Shown: in pieces, positions 52,890 to 61,282 of the stretch | Layout: the number at the start of each line of letters is the position of its first letter | Position numbering within the stretch: position 1 is the first letter of the stretch | Assembly: GCA_019359595.1 (NCBI GenBank) | Contig: JAHHGZ010000010.1 | Location: 124,001 to 188,000, forward strand | Reading direction: 5' to 3' | Length of the DNA: 64,000 bases | Source: Cyanomargarita calcarea GSE-NOS-MK-12-04C | GTDB taxonomy: Bacteria > Cyanobacteriota > Cyanobacteriia > Cyanobacteriales > Nostocaceae | The notes under the pieces: model-generated | Database searches by the model: none | What the model was told of the DNA's origin: nothing | The model's input: only the letters and a program-made list of their open reading frames with translations | Position numbers and translations under genes: made by a program

Positions 52890-53164
52890 TTTATTCGCGC
52901 TAGTTTATCCATAAAATCGTCAAATGTTGGGTCGTTCGCAAATATTCCTGCATACTTCATCTGAGTTCTTTCTTGATGGATAATTCCTTGGGGATTAACT
53001 TCGATAGTCACAAACTTACCTGTCGCTAATTGTGCTTGTAGGGCTGATTTTGCCTTGGAAATTGCTTCTTCTTCCGTATTCGCCTCTACCATTATATTTG
53101 GAATCCCAACCACTGACGCTACAAAATTATCTTTTTGACTTTGTATAAAAATTTGGTATTGCAT
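52877..53164 (-). CDS. HicB-like antitoxin
   Basis: A 95-residue protein with a HicB/DUF-type fold: YQIFIQSQKDNFVASVVGIP, then EANTEEEAISKAKSALQAQL. Its C-terminus FANDPTFDDFMDKLARIKES is typical of cyanobacterial antitoxins paired with PIN toxins. The final residues overlap the toxin remnant at 52815-52889. It is intact or nearly so, but its toxin is lost. Confidence 0.78.
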   Translation of the reverse strand: MQYQIFIQSQKDNFVASVVGIPNIMVEANTEEEAISKAKSALQAQLATGKFVTIEVNPQGIIHQERTQMKYAGIFANDPTFDDFMDKLARIKESS

Positions 53165-53243
53165 AAATATGTATATTTTCGTAAATAAAAATTATCTACA
53201 TTTGTATTGTAACCAATTGCGAACGCACTTTACCAATTACTTG

Positions 53244-53579
53244 CTAACCCACAGCAAAATCTGTAAATTGCCTTTTATAAGGTGAATGAAATCCTATAAC
53301 AATGTCTTGTTTTGGAACTCCCATTAAAACTAGCTCTTCAGCAATATTTACCTCTGTTCCATTCCACTGAATCCAAATTTTTTCATTCTTGATATCGATG
53401 TGCATTGAACAGCCATAAACACGATGTTTATTTTCCCAGCCGACATTAACAAGTTGATAATGGTCGCGTACAGTATCGAATATTTGTTCTACTTCTACAT
53501 CCCCATAGGAAGGTTTATAGCTACCATACTTTGCCAAAACTTGCTGGATGTATTCTCTATATTTTTCTAACTTATCCAT
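53244..53579 (-). CDS. xisI: XisI-like protein
   Basis: A 111-residue protein matching XisI: MDKLEKYREYIQQVLAKYGS, HYQLVNVGWENKHRVYGCSM, HIDIKNEKIWIQWNGTEVNI and GFHSPYKRQFTDFAVG. XisI acts with XisH as a controlling factor for XisF-mediated excision of the fdxN element in Anabaena. It overlaps xisH by 13 bp. No XisF recombinase or element border is in this window. Confidence 0.92.
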   Translation of the reverse strand: MDKLEKYREYIQQVLAKYGSYKPSYGDVEVEQIFDTVRDHYQLVNVGWENKHRVYGCSMHIDIKNEKIWIQWNGTEVNIAEELVLMGVPKQDIVIGFHSPYKRQFTDFAVG

Positions 53580-53983
53580 CTGACTATCTCCTGAGTTTCA
53601 GTATCATAAACTACTAATTTTAATTGAAATTCTTGAATTTGAAGCTGTAGAAATGGAAGTGTAAAAAAATCATTATAGGTTTCTGCATCAACAGCTAAAT
53701 ATAGGTTACGTTCTGCTTCTTTTTCCCTAAGAGCAGTGCGGTAGTTAAGGAATTGTCCCAGAGCAAGATGAAAATCAGTGATAGCTGATGGATTTAGAAA
53801 ACTTTTTATTTCAACAGCGATTTTTTCTCCTTCCTTTTCTGCTGCAAGTAACTTCTCTGCTCCCAAATCGATACGCATCTGAACTTTACCAAAATCAATA
53901 TACAGGGGGTCATTTGTAATAGTCCACCCATCCTTTTCCAAAGCTAACTTCACAATATCGTGAAATTTATCTTTCGCTGACAT
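53567..53983 (-). CDS. xisH: XisH-like protein (PD-(D/E)XK fold)
   Basis: A 138-residue protein matching XisH: AKDKFHDIVKLALEKDGWTI, MRIDLGAEKLLAAEKEGEKI, AVEIKSFLNPSAITDFHLAL. The GAE...AVEIKSF pattern is a nuclease-like active site. It forms an operon with xisI. XisHI pairs are abundant in cyanobacteria far from fdxN elements, so the real role here is unknown. Confidence 0.92.
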   Translation of the reverse strand: MSAKDKFHDIVKLALEKDGWTITNDPLYIDFGKVQMRIDLGAEKLLAAEKEGEKIAVEIKSFLNPSAITDFHLALGQFLNYRTALREKEAERNLYLAVDAETYNDFFTLPFLQLQIQEFQLKLVVYDTETQEIVRWIS

Positions 53984-54015
53984 AACTTATTTATTCATCT
54001 GGGAGCATCACAATT

Positions 54016-54141
54016 TTACACCACAGCCACGGTGTACAAGTAGAATGCTATTAGTTCCTTTTCAACTTCCCAGCCATGAAACTTTCGTAATGCTTCGGGA
54101 ATAATTACTTGTCCTTCATTAGAAATTTTTGTGATTTCCAT
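54016..54141 (-). pseudogene. AbrB/MazE-type antitoxin, truncated
   Basis: From the ATG at 54141 the frame gives MEITKISNEGQVIIPEALRK, FHGWEVEKELIAF, the SpoVT/AbrB DNA-binding swapped hairpin. Native similarity then ends and the last residues (YLYTVAVV) and stop come from repeat-like sequence next to 'gggagcatcacaatttt' (about 54001-54017), which resembles one end of the MITE at 10985. Family members normally have about 75-85 residues. Confidence 0.65.
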
Positions 54142-54386
54142 AATTGAAAGAAGGGAAAATATAATTATCCTGTTGAAATTATAGCAGTGTAGGCGATCGC
54201 ACTTCTTATTCAACCCAGCGTACAGCGTCTATGTTCAATTAACCGCACCATTCTATGGTAACGGCTGAATTTCGGGTTTTGGAGAGGGTCTTACCACTGA
54301 TTCACCAGCAGTATCCTTAAAGAGTCGGGGATCTGACCCTCGTAACCGGATATGAACTTTTGTTACAATATTGTGAAACAATTTTA

Positions 54387-54401
54387 TGAAAATGATTATG
54401 A
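54387..54401. promoter_or_regulatory. Fur/Zur-like box upstream of 54430 gene
   Basis: TGAAAAT-G-ATTATGA has a 7-1-7 layout and two mismatches to the cyanobacterial Zur consensus as I recall it (TGATAAT-N-ATTATCA). It lies 29 bp before the ATG at 54430. The match is weak in an A/T-rich region. Confidence 0.35.
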
Positions 54402-54429
54402 TTATACGCGGACATTCAAGGAAAAGAAA

Positions 54430-54819
54430 ATGTCATTGAACGTAAGCGTGCATCTCATAGACCAAGCCAAAGTTGGTAAAGTTAACGAAGTCGAGTTTGT
54501 TGAAAGCATTCGAGAATCATTACCCTATGCCTGGAACATCGTCGAAGGTCTTGCAGAACGTCTTGCCAGAGGTGAAGAATGGGCTAACCATGCAGTAGCA
54601 CCACCAAGTGAAAAACACAGAGCGCAACTATTACGGATGATAGGTGGAGATGCAATCCGTGGAGCCGTTGAGCGTCATTTTGGGGTAAAATTGGCGTTTC
54701 AAAATTGCCATAATGTGGCATTATTTCGTCCAGAAAATCTGAATTCACCAGTCTATTTAGATTTCATTTCTGTTGAGAGCCAAATTCTCAGCCAAACACC
54801 AGAATTAGTAGACTGTTAG
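54430..54819 (+). CDS. SCO5389-like conserved protein
   Basis: A 129-residue protein from the ATG at 54430 (AAGGAAAAG upstream); the frame is open from 54352. SLNVSVHLIDQAKVGKVNEV, FVESIRESLPYAWNIVEGLA and RGAVERHFGVKLAFQNCHNV resemble the actinobacterial SCO5389 family as I remember it. Function is unknown. A Fur/Zur-like box precedes it, and the metal transporter lies 1.3 kb downstream. The family is unusual in cyanobacteria in my experience, so acquisition is possible. Confidence 0.65.
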   Translation: MSLNVSVHLIDQAKVGKVNEVEFVESIRESLPYAWNIVEGLAERLARGEEWANHAVAPPSEKHRAQLLRMIGGDAIRGAVERHFGVKLAFQNCHNVALFRPENLNSPVYLDFISVESQILSQTPELVDC

Positions 54820-55151
54820 GGCAATTTTTACTGGTGGAGTAAGAGACTTCCAAAAAATTAATTGTTCCATAGGATAGGCTTCTGCGTGTCCGGGAAACCG
54901 GGAATAATTAGTGATATCTTGCACCATTCTCAACAAGCCCTAAATCCCGCCGTGTAATTTATTTCACGGGCTAATAGCTGTTAGCGAAGCTTTCCGTTCG
55001 TTGCCCCCTAATCGACTCCTGATTCTTCTCCTCTACTAGTTTATGGAGGGTGGGCAGTGCCCACCGCTTCAAACCTAGACAGAGCAGGAATAATTTATAT
55101 TATTTCGATCGTTGGCGTGGCTTCATGCGGCGCTCGATTTTCGTATATGTA
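54820..55151. other. Intergenic with repeat relics
   Basis: About 332 bp. It contains the small hairpin CCGTG-TAATTTATTT-CACGG near 54954-54973, sharing TTTATTTCACGG with the dispersed repeats at 3.4 and 39.9 kb. I see no gene. Confidence 0.5.
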
Positions 55152-55520
55152 TTAACTCGAAGGATGATTTAAACTAACTAATTTCCCAATTGATTTTATT
55201 ACCTCATCTGCATCCGTTGGTGACAGATGACCGATAGGTCTCACAATTAGGGTATGGTCTAGAGTAAATAACTTCATCCGAACAATTGATGGACTATTTA
55301 ATCCAGCGGCGGAAAGATCGGAAATATTTACATCCAATGCCCAAGGTTGGTGAGTTGCGGTAGTAATCATTGCCATGACGCTCTTTTGCATGGGCGTATT
55401 AAATGCGATTTGCTCTGAAATAATAAGAGCAGGTCTACGCTTAGTTGTACTAGTATCGGTGAAGGGAAAAGGCACAACCACCACATCAAACTGATTATAT
55501 ATCTTGGTAGGCTGACTCAT
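55152..55520 (-). CDS. PemK/MazF-type toxin (mRNA interferase)
   Basis: A 122-residue protein of the MazF/PemK endoribonuclease family: QFDVVVVPFPFTDTSTTKRR, PALIISEQIAFN, VMAMITTATHQPWALDVNI and SIVRMKLFTLDHTLI. The conserved R-PALI and late S-x-V-R-x-K patterns are present. It overlaps the antitoxin gene by 26 bp. This and HigBA are the two loci in the window with an apparently complete toxin. Confidence 0.88.
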   Translation of the reverse strand: MSQPTKIYNQFDVVVVPFPFTDTSTTKRRPALIISEQIAFNTPMQKSVMAMITTATHQPWALDVNISDLSAAGLNSPSIVRMKLFTLDHTLIVRPIGHLSPTDADEVIKSIGKLVSLNHPSS

Positions 55521-55746
55521 CTGCCGCTGATTCCCATTCAGTCATTAGTGAAGAAATACCAAGCAAATACTCTGGCTGTAAAGCTGGTTGCGAAAAAATT
55601 GCCTTCTGTGGTAACAATCCTTTTTGACCTAGCATCCCATTGTCTAAAATAATTACTTCCACTGATGAACCAACTGGTAGTGGTAATCTTTCTAAGATAG
55701 CCAAACCATCTTCAGTCACGATCGCATCGACTTTATAGGCATTCAT
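55495..55746 (-). CDS. Antitoxin of the PemK/MazF locus
   Basis: An 83-residue protein directly upstream of and overlapping the PemK-like toxin. The start MNAYKVDAIVTEDGLAILER, LPLPVGSSVEVIILD resembles an AbrB-like swapped hairpin. The acidic C-terminus (LMTEWESAADESAYQDI) would bind the toxin. Function is assigned by position and shape. Confidence 0.75.
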   Translation of the reverse strand: MNAYKVDAIVTEDGLAILERLPLPVGSSVEVIILDNGMLGQKGLLPQKAIFSQPALQPEYLLGISSLMTEWESAADESAYQDI

Positions 55747-55840
55747 CTATACTGTATCCCTTGTCGCTCTCTGCTTGATTGTAACTCATATATAGCTAAC
55801 ACATCAACATCGAATGTTATTTATAGCTATTAATACCCAG

Positions 55841-55885
55841 TAGACATCTTTGAAGACTGGCTTTGCCTATTTTCAAAGATGTCTA
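55841..55885. terminator. 14-bp perfect stem-loop
   Basis: TAGACATCTTTGAA (55841-55854) pairs perfectly with TTCAAAGATGTCTA (55872-55885). It lies in the 353-bp gap between the antitoxin and metal permease genes, where I find no gene. There is no T-run, so function as a terminator is uncertain. Confidence 0.45.
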
Positions 55886-56099
55886 GTGAGGTATCGAATA
55901 TCCTCGTATATAATCCATGATAAACCCGGTTTCTAGCGTTTTCTAGAAGGAGTGAAGTACACAAGGACGGGCAAGGATGACCATTCCACAAGATTTGTGC
56001 CTTCTTTATCTGTACCTAACTCAACTGAGAACCACTATATTCTGACATTTTAATTAAATATTTTGTGCTGTCGAGAAGCATTCGCACCTTAAATCAATA

Positions 56100-56987
56100 T
56101 TATTTCTTACCTTTAAATAACCCCAATTGCTGAAAAATTCTTGCTGGGTTAGTCACCATCTCCGGACGAGTCAAAATTCCTTGGGAGGGGCTGAATAATA
56201 ACGCTATTAGGAATAGAACAGATGAAACTAAAACGATCGCTGGGCCAGATGGAATATTGTAATAGTAACTAATATACACGCCCATAATGCTGACAACCGC
56301 CCCAACAGCTGCCCCCAATAGCATCATGTGGTGTAGTTCTTTGACTAGTAAGTAGGCAATCAGGGCAGGCCCCACCAACATGGAAATTACCAAAAGCACC
56401 CCGACTGATTGCATACTTGCAATGATAGTCAACGTTACCGCCGCCGTAAAGCCAAGATTAATGATGTTGACTGGCAAACCAACCGCTTGGGCACCCGTTT
56501 TATCAAAAGTATAAAATAACACTTCCTTATAGAATAACCTGACTGTTACCAAAATAATCGCTGCAATAATCAGCGTTCGGTGGATATCTGTGCTTGTTAC
56601 TCCTAAAATATCTCCAAACAAGAAACTATCCAAGTCAAGCTTATTTTTTAGTACGGTAATCAACGTCACCCCCAGGGCAAAAAAGCTGGAAAAGGTAAAT
56701 GTCATTGCCGCATCCACTGCAACCCGAGATTGGGAGCGAATCCAGGCAATTAAGAACGTACTCAACATCCCAGAGACGAATGCACCGATGAGGATATCAA
56801 TTCCCAAGAAGAAAGAGATGGAAAGTCCAGGTAAAACGCAATGGGCAATCACATCACCCAAAAGCGCCATCCGCTGGACAATTAGGTAACTCCCAACTAT
56901 CGGACAGAGAATACCGACCACAATCCCGATGGCGATCGCATTCCTCATAAACTCGTAGCTTAGGGGTTCTAATAACCAATTGAGCAT
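56100..56987 (-). CDS. Metal ABC transporter permease (ABC-3 family)
   Basis: A 295-residue inner-membrane protein with about eight spans: MRNAIAIGIVVGILCPIVGS, YLIVQRMALLGDVIAHCVLP, GTLIT-like loops, and GVLLVISMLVGPALIAYLLV. This is the ABC-3 fold of Mn/Zn/Fe permeases (MntB/ZnuB). It follows the ATPase gene by 151 bp on the same strand, with the binding-protein gene divergent. It should import a divalent metal. Confidence 0.9.
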   Translation of the reverse strand: MLNWLLEPLSYEFMRNAIAIGIVVGILCPIVGSYLIVQRMALLGDVIAHCVLPGLSISFFLGIDILIGAFVSGMLSTFLIAWIRSQSRVAVDAAMTFTFSSFFALGVTLITVLKNKLDLDSFLFGDILGVTSTDIHRTLIIAAIILVTVRLFYKEVLFYTFDKTGAQAVGLPVNIINLGFTAAVTLTIIASMQSVGVLLVISMLVGPALIAYLLVKELHHMMLLGAAVGAVVSIMGVYISYYYNIPSGPAIVLVSSVLFLIALLFSPSQGILTRPEMVTNPARIFQQLGLFKGKK

Positions 56988-57138
56988 AATTGATATTTAG
57001 TATAGGGAATTATGAGTTTACCAAATAAGGCAAAAGTTAAAAGTTAAAAGGCAAAAGAAAGAAGAAATAAAAAGGGTCTAGAGCAAGTATATTGATTTAT
57101 GAGGATTCTATGCATTACTTTTTACTTGACTCCCGGCT

Positions 57139-57885
57139 TCAACAGAAGAACGTCGGTTCTGAATGTTGATGCAGTGGATTCCGGATTGTTTGTCCGTAAG
57201 CCCGTTGCAAATTTTCAGGAGTCATCACCTCAGTGGGGGAACCATCGGCAATTAGGCTTTGGTTCAATAACAGCAATCTGTCCAACTGTGTCAATGCTTC
57301 CCCCCAATCGTGATTGCTGACCAACAAGATTTTTCCCCGTGCCTGCAACTCCGCGAATACCTCTAGTATGATTGCCTCAGTTTTGACATCAACCCCAGTG
57401 AATGGCTCATCAAATATCAATAGGTCAGCCTGTTGAGCCAAAGCGCGAGCCAGGAAAACTCGCTGCTGCTGTCCGCCAGATAACTCCCCAATGCGGCGAT
57501 GGCGCAAGGATAACATGGATACCCGCTCTAGAGCATTTTCCACAATTTCTTTAGCCGGACGGCCCGGACAACGAAACCAGCCGAGGGTGCGAGTTCGCGC
57601 CATCATCACCACATTCTGAACGGTAATCGGGTAATCCCAATCGATTTGCGATCGCTGGGGTACGTAGGCGACTTTTTCTAGTTGTCGCTGTAGCGGGTTT
57701 TGTTCGTAACGCACAGTGCCGCTAACCGTGGGAATCAATCCCAGCATCGCTTTAAACAACGTACTTTTACCCGCGCCGTTAGGCCCCAAAATCCCGACTA
57801 GTTGACCCGGTTCGACACGGAAACTGACTCTATCAAGTCCCTGTACCCCCCGATAGTTGACAGCTAATTCGAGAACCTCTAGCAT
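57139..57885 (-). CDS. Metal ABC transporter ATP-binding protein
   Basis: A 248-residue ATPase: Walker A GILGPNGAGKSTLF, signature ELSGGQQQRVFLARAL, Walker B DLLIFDEPFTGVD, H-loop LLVSNHDWGEAL. The D-W-G after the His and the YVPQRSQIDWDYP Q-loop region are typical of the Mn/Zn (MntA/ZnuC) branch. The ATG at 57885 faces the binding-protein gene across a 65-bp gap that holds a Fur/Zur-like box. Confidence 0.9.
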   Translation of the reverse strand: MLEVLELAVNYRGVQGLDRVSFRVEPGQLVGILGPNGAGKSTLFKAMLGLIPTVSGTVRYEQNPLQRQLEKVAYVPQRSQIDWDYPITVQNVVMMARTRTLGWFRCPGRPAKEIVENALERVSMLSLRHRRIGELSGGQQQRVFLARALAQQADLLIFDEPFTGVDVKTEAIILEVFAELQARGKILLVSNHDWGEALTQLDRLLLLNQSLIADGSPTEVMTPENLQRAYGQTIRNPLHQHSEPTFFC

Positions 57886-57897
57886 AATACATCAGCG

Positions 57898-57912
57898 TAA
57901 TAACGATTATCA
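57898..57912. promoter_or_regulatory. Zur/Fur-like box in the divergent metal-transporter promoter
   Basis: TAATAAC-G-ATTATCA has the 7-1-7 layout; its right half matches the Anabaena Zur half-site ATTATCA exactly and the left half has two mismatches, as I recall the consensus. It lies 13 bp before the ATPase ATG and 38 bp before the binding-protein ATG, a position that could control both directions. Confidence 0.5.
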
Positions 57913-57950
57913 TTTTACACCAACAAACCTAGTTAGAAGTGTTTCAAAAT

Positions 57951-58940
57951 ATGCATATAGCGAAAAGAGTCGCAACCTTAGCATTGACAATAGGCTTATT
58001 TAGTGCATGCAGTCAATCTCCCGAAGGTGGTCAAACCAGTCAGAATACACCGACATCTAATCCAGTCGCAGCCAGTGGTAAAGGTATCAAGGTAGTGGTC
58101 AGCAACAGTGTATTGTGCGATTTGACCAAACAAGTTGCTGGAAATACCCTGGATCTAGCTTGTCTGATTAAGCCCGGTTCTGACCCCCACATTTATCAAG
58201 CCACCCCAGAAGACCGCAAAGCTATTGAAGATGCCCAACTGATACTATACGGGGGTTATAACTTTGAACCAACCTTAATAAAATTAATCCAAGCTAGTTC
58301 CAATTCAGCCCCCAAAGTTGCAGTTGAGGAAGTAGCGGTTCCTAATCCTCAAAAGTTTGAGGAAGACGGCAAGGTGGAAAATGACCCCCACGTTTTCCAC
58401 AATGCTCAAAATGGTATCCGCATGGTGGAAGCGATCCAAACTAATCTAGCAAAGGTCGCGCCAGACAATGCAGAACTCTATGCTAAAAATGCCAAAGCCA
58501 TTACGAGCGAACTAACGCAGATTGACGGCTGGATTAAGTCCCAAATTGCGACAATTCCTTCTTCTTCACGGACTTTGGTGACAACTCACGATGCGTTGGG
58601 ATATTACTCAAAGGCTTACGGTATCCCAGTCGCAGCACTGGAGGGTATTAGTACGGAGGAAAAACCTACGGCTGCAAGGGTGAAAGAGACAGTTAAAATT
58701 GTTGAGAAAGCCAAGGTTCCCACAATTTTTGCAGAAGTCACCATCAATCCCAAGTTGATTGAGACGGTTGCAAAAGAAGCGAAGGTGAAGGTTTCAGACC
58801 GAGAGATATTTGCTGATGGTTTGGGGGAGGCTGGTAGTGAGGGTGACACTTATCAAAAGATGCTGAAAGCGAATACCAAAAGTATTGTTGAAGGGTTGGG
58901 AGGTAAGTATACGGAGTTTCAGTTATTAGCTGGTAATTAG
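57951..58940 (+). CDS. Metal ABC transporter substrate-binding lipoprotein (MntC/TroA family)
   Basis: A 329-residue cluster A-I binding protein. A lipobox (LFSAC) near residue 20 makes it a lipoprotein. Metal ligands can be placed: His80 (SDPHIYQATPED), His147 (NDPHVFHN), Glu231 (LEGISTEEKP) and Asp289 (FADGLG). The His-His-Glu-Asp set is the Mn/Zn (MntC/PsaA) type, and there is no His-rich loop as in ZnuA. I start at the ATG of 57951; a GTG at 57939 is in frame. Metal choice is unresolved. Confidence 0.88.
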   Translation: MHIAKRVATLALTIGLFSACSQSPEGGQTSQNTPTSNPVAASGKGIKVVVSNSVLCDLTKQVAGNTLDLACLIKPGSDPHIYQATPEDRKAIEDAQLILYGGYNFEPTLIKLIQASSNSAPKVAVEEVAVPNPQKFEEDGKVENDPHVFHNAQNGIRMVEAIQTNLAKVAPDNAELYAKNAKAITSELTQIDGWIKSQIATIPSSSRTLVTTHDALGYYSKAYGIPVAALEGISTEEKPTAARVKETVKIVEKAKVPTIFAEVTINPKLIETVAKEAKVKVSDREIFADGLGEAGSEGDTYQKMLKANTKSIVEGLGGKYTEFQLLAGN

Positions 58941-59063
58941 TGGTTGAGGGTTGAGGGCAGAATCTGATGCCCAATGCCCAATACTTCTATTCAAAAAGAT
59001 TAAAAAAAGTAATTGACTTCAATTAGTAAATATTTTCATTAGCTATAAAATCGCGGATACCTA

Positions 59064-59103
59064 GATTCCCGACTTCTTAAAGAAGTCGGGAATCTTATTT
59101 TTT
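59064..59103 (+). terminator. Rho-independent terminator after the metal-binding protein gene
   Basis: GATTCCCGACTTCTT (59064-59078) pairs perfectly with AAGAAGTCGGGAATC (59080-59094) around a single base, followed by TTATTTTTT. It lies 124 bp after the stop at 58940. Confidence 0.75.
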
Positions 59104-59219
59104 AATGACCTTTTATATATAAATTCTCAATAGAGAAAAAAGGTATATTTGGGTGTATAAATATGAATAGATACAAACTCGCGATTTAATCAAAAATCGT
59201 TAAAATATAGAGGGGAATC

Positions 59220-59774
59220 ATGAGTGCATCTCAAGCTGTTTTACGCAACTTCGGTCATATTTACGACAATCCAGTTTTATTAGACAAAAGTGTCACTGAG
59301 CCAATTTGTGAAGGGTTCAATGTGGCCTTAGCAAGCTTCCAAGCACTTTACTTGCAATACCAAAAACATCATTTTGTTGTAGAGGGTGCGGAATTCTACT
59401 CATTACATGAGTTTTTTAATGAGGGCTATGATGCTGCTCAAGAACACGTTCATGATATTGGAGAACGCTTGGATGGACTTGGTGGTGTACCCGTGGCTAG
59501 CTTTAGTAAGTTAGCTGAATTATGCTGCTTTGAACCCGAGTCAGATGGAGTTTTTTCTTGCCGTCAGATGGTAGAACATGATTTGGCTGCAGAACAAGCG
59601 ATAATTGGGCTAATTCGCCGTCAAGCAGCCCAAGCTGAAAGTTTAGGGGACAGAGCTACACGCTATCTGTATGAAAAAATTCTTCTGAAAACCGAAGAAC
59701 GTGCTTATCATCTGTCTCATTTCCTGGCTAAAGATAGTCTGACTTTGGCTTACGTCCAATCAAGCAACAATTAA
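59220..59774 (+). CDS. Dps-family ferritin-like protein
   Basis: A 184-residue DNA-protection/iron-storage protein that oxidises and stores iron and quenches peroxide. The four-helix core includes [40 protein letters not shown] and GERLDGLGG, close to the classical Dps block with H/D/E iron ligands. The C-terminal helix ends [26 protein letters not shown] precedes the ATG. Its place between a metal transporter and the isi operon fits iron or oxidative stress. Confidence 0.9.
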   Translation: MSASQAVLRNFGHIYDNPVLLDKSVTEPICEGFNVALASFQALYLQYQKHHFVVEGAEFYSLHEFFNEGYDAAQEHVHDIGERLDGLGGVPVASFSKLAELCCFEPESDGVFSCRQMVEHDLAAEQAIIGLIRRQAAQAESLGDRATRYLYEKILLKTEERAYHLSHFLAKDSLTLAYVQSSNN

Positions 59775-59808
59775 GAAGCATTAGATTTTACTACCAAACT
59801 AATACAAC

Positions 59809-59853
59809 AAAACGACGGCAGAATGCATTACTTGGGCATTTCTGCCGTTTTCT
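59809..59853 (+). terminator. Terminator after dps
   Basis: ACGGCAGAATGC pairs with GCATTTCTGCCGT (one bulge), preceded by AAAA and followed by TTTTCTATT. It lies about 40 bp after the dps stop. Confidence 0.65.
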
Positions 59854-59934
59854 ATTGGAGCTTCCTAGCAACAATCATAAACTTTTGTAAACAAAAAAAA
59901 TTTTTGCAATAGATTCGCAATAAGCTAAAACTGT

Positions 59935-59951
59935 GCTAAATAATTATTAGC
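59935..59951 (+). promoter_or_regulatory. Fur-box-like palindrome upstream of the isi genes
   Basis: GCTAAATAATTATTAGC is a 17-bp palindrome with mismatches only near its centre, in A/T-rich sequence where a promoter is expected. IsiA operons are classically repressed by Fur in iron-replete cells, so this is a reasonable Fur site. It is 218 bp before the isiA ATG, which allows a long leader. Confidence 0.45.
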
Positions 59952-60169
59952 GGAAATTTTCAAAGAATCCAAAATGTAACAAGACCTACCAAAGCAACGC
60001 CAAAGCTTAGAATCTTCTTGACGACTGGGTTACGGAACTAACCTCGGATCGCATTTATCGTCCAATATCGCAGTAGTTTGTAATTCCAAGATGCAAGCTA
60101 TCGCAGCATAGTAGGATTTTACAAACAGCTAGTTGATTCAATTTAGCAAGAAGGAGTCAAACAAGACAC

Positions 60170-61216
60170 ATGCAAACATACGATAATCCCAACGTTCAAT
60201 ATGGTTGGTGGGCTGGAAATGCTCGCTTCGCCAATATGTCAGGTCTATTTATCGGCGCTCACGTTGCCCAAGCTGCGCTGATAACTCTTTGGGCTGGGGC
60301 TTTTACCTTATTTGAAATATCGCGGTACAATCCGGCGATCGCAATGGGTGAGCAAGGCTTGATTTTACTACCCCACCTAGCTACTTTGGGTTTCGGTGTA
60401 GGGGCAGAAGGTAAGGTTTTGGATACTTACCCCTACTTTGTCATTGGAGCAATACACCTGATTTCATCGGCAGTCTTGGGTGCGGGTGGGCTATTCCACA
60501 CCTTCAAAGGACCGAAGAATCTCAAAGGGGCCTCCGGTCAAGTTGGGAAATTTCACTTTGAATGGAACGATCCGAAACAGCTAGGTTTGATTCTCGGACA
60601 TCACTTGCTGTTCTTGGGGGCTGGAGCTTTGTTGCTTGTTGCGAAAGCTATGTATTGGGGTGGATTGTACGACTCGGCAAGTCATGCTGTCCGAGTTGTC
60701 ACCAATCCAACTCTGAATCCATTAGTGATTTATGGCTATCAAACTCACTTCGCTAGCGTTGATAACTTAGAAGACTTGGTTGGTGGTCATATTTATGTTG
60801 GTTTACTTCTCCTTGGTGGAGGTGTATGGCATATCATCCGCGAGCCTTTACCTTGGGCAAAGAAACTATTAATCTTCTCAGGTGAAGCGATTCTTTCTTA
60901 CTCATTAGGTGGTATTGCTCTTGCGGGGTTTGTTGCTAGTTATTTCTGTGCAGTCAACACCTTGGCTTACCCCGTAGAATTTTACGGTCCGATACTCGAA
61001 GTTAAGTTTGGTGTTTGTCCTTACTTTGCTGACACAGTAAAACTAGCGAATGGCGCTCACACAGCGAGGGCATGGTTAGCAAATGCCCATTTCTTCTTAG
61101 CTTTCTTCTTCTTACAAGGTCATTTGTGGCACGCACTACGAGCAATTGGTTTTGACTTTAAGCAAGTTGAAAAGGCATTAAATACGCTAGATACAGAGGC
61201 TAGTTTGTCGAAGTAG
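60170..61216 (+). CDS. isiA: IsiA/CP43'-family chlorophyll-binding protein
   Basis: A 348-residue six-helix antenna protein of the CP43/Pcb/IsiA family; it binds chlorophyll a in the thylakoid and forms antenna rings around photosystem I under iron starvation. N-terminus [20 protein letters not shown] and C-terminus [20 protein letters not shown] match Isi[21 protein letters not shown] and [20 protein letters not shown] carry helix histidines for chlorophyll. AAGAAGGAGTCAAAC precedes the ATG. Some loops ([20 protein letters not shown]) look more Pcb-like, so it may be an isiA paralogue rather than the canonical gene. Confidence 0.88.
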   Translation: MQTYDNPNVQYGWWAGNARFANMSGLFIGAHVAQAALITLWAGAFTLFEISRYNPAIAMGEQGLILLPHLATLGFGVGAEGKVLDTYPYFVIGAIHLISSAVLGAGGLFHTFKGPKNLKGASGQVGKFHFEWNDPKQLGLILGHHLLFLGAGALLLVAKAMYWGGLYDSASHAVRVVTNPTLNPLVIYGYQTHFASVDNLEDLVGGHIYVGLLLLGGGVWHIIREPLPWAKKLLIFSGEAILSYSLGGIALAGFVASYFCAVNTLAYPVEFYGPILEVKFGVCPYFADTVKLANGAHTARAWLANAHFFLAFFFLQGHLWHALRAIGFDFKQVEKALNTLDTEASLSK

Positions 61217-61223
61217 GTCTAAA

Positions 61224-61256
61224 AAAACCCGGTTTCTTAATAAAATACCGGGTTTT
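61224..61256 (+). terminator. Intercistronic stem-loop inside the isi cluster
   Basis: AAAACCCGGT (61224-61233) pairs perfectly with ACCGGGTTTT (61247-61256). It sits 8 bp after the first antenna gene and 27 bp before the next. It looks like an attenuator or 3'-stabilising hairpin that would favour the first cistron. Confidence 0.6.
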
Positions 61257-61282
61257 CACTGCAATCTAAAATCAAAAATACC

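Noticed and set aside
57939-58940. Calling the metal-binding protein ZnuA
   Set aside because: It lacks the His-rich loop and shows a His-His-Glu-Asp ligand set, so zinc specificity was not assigned.
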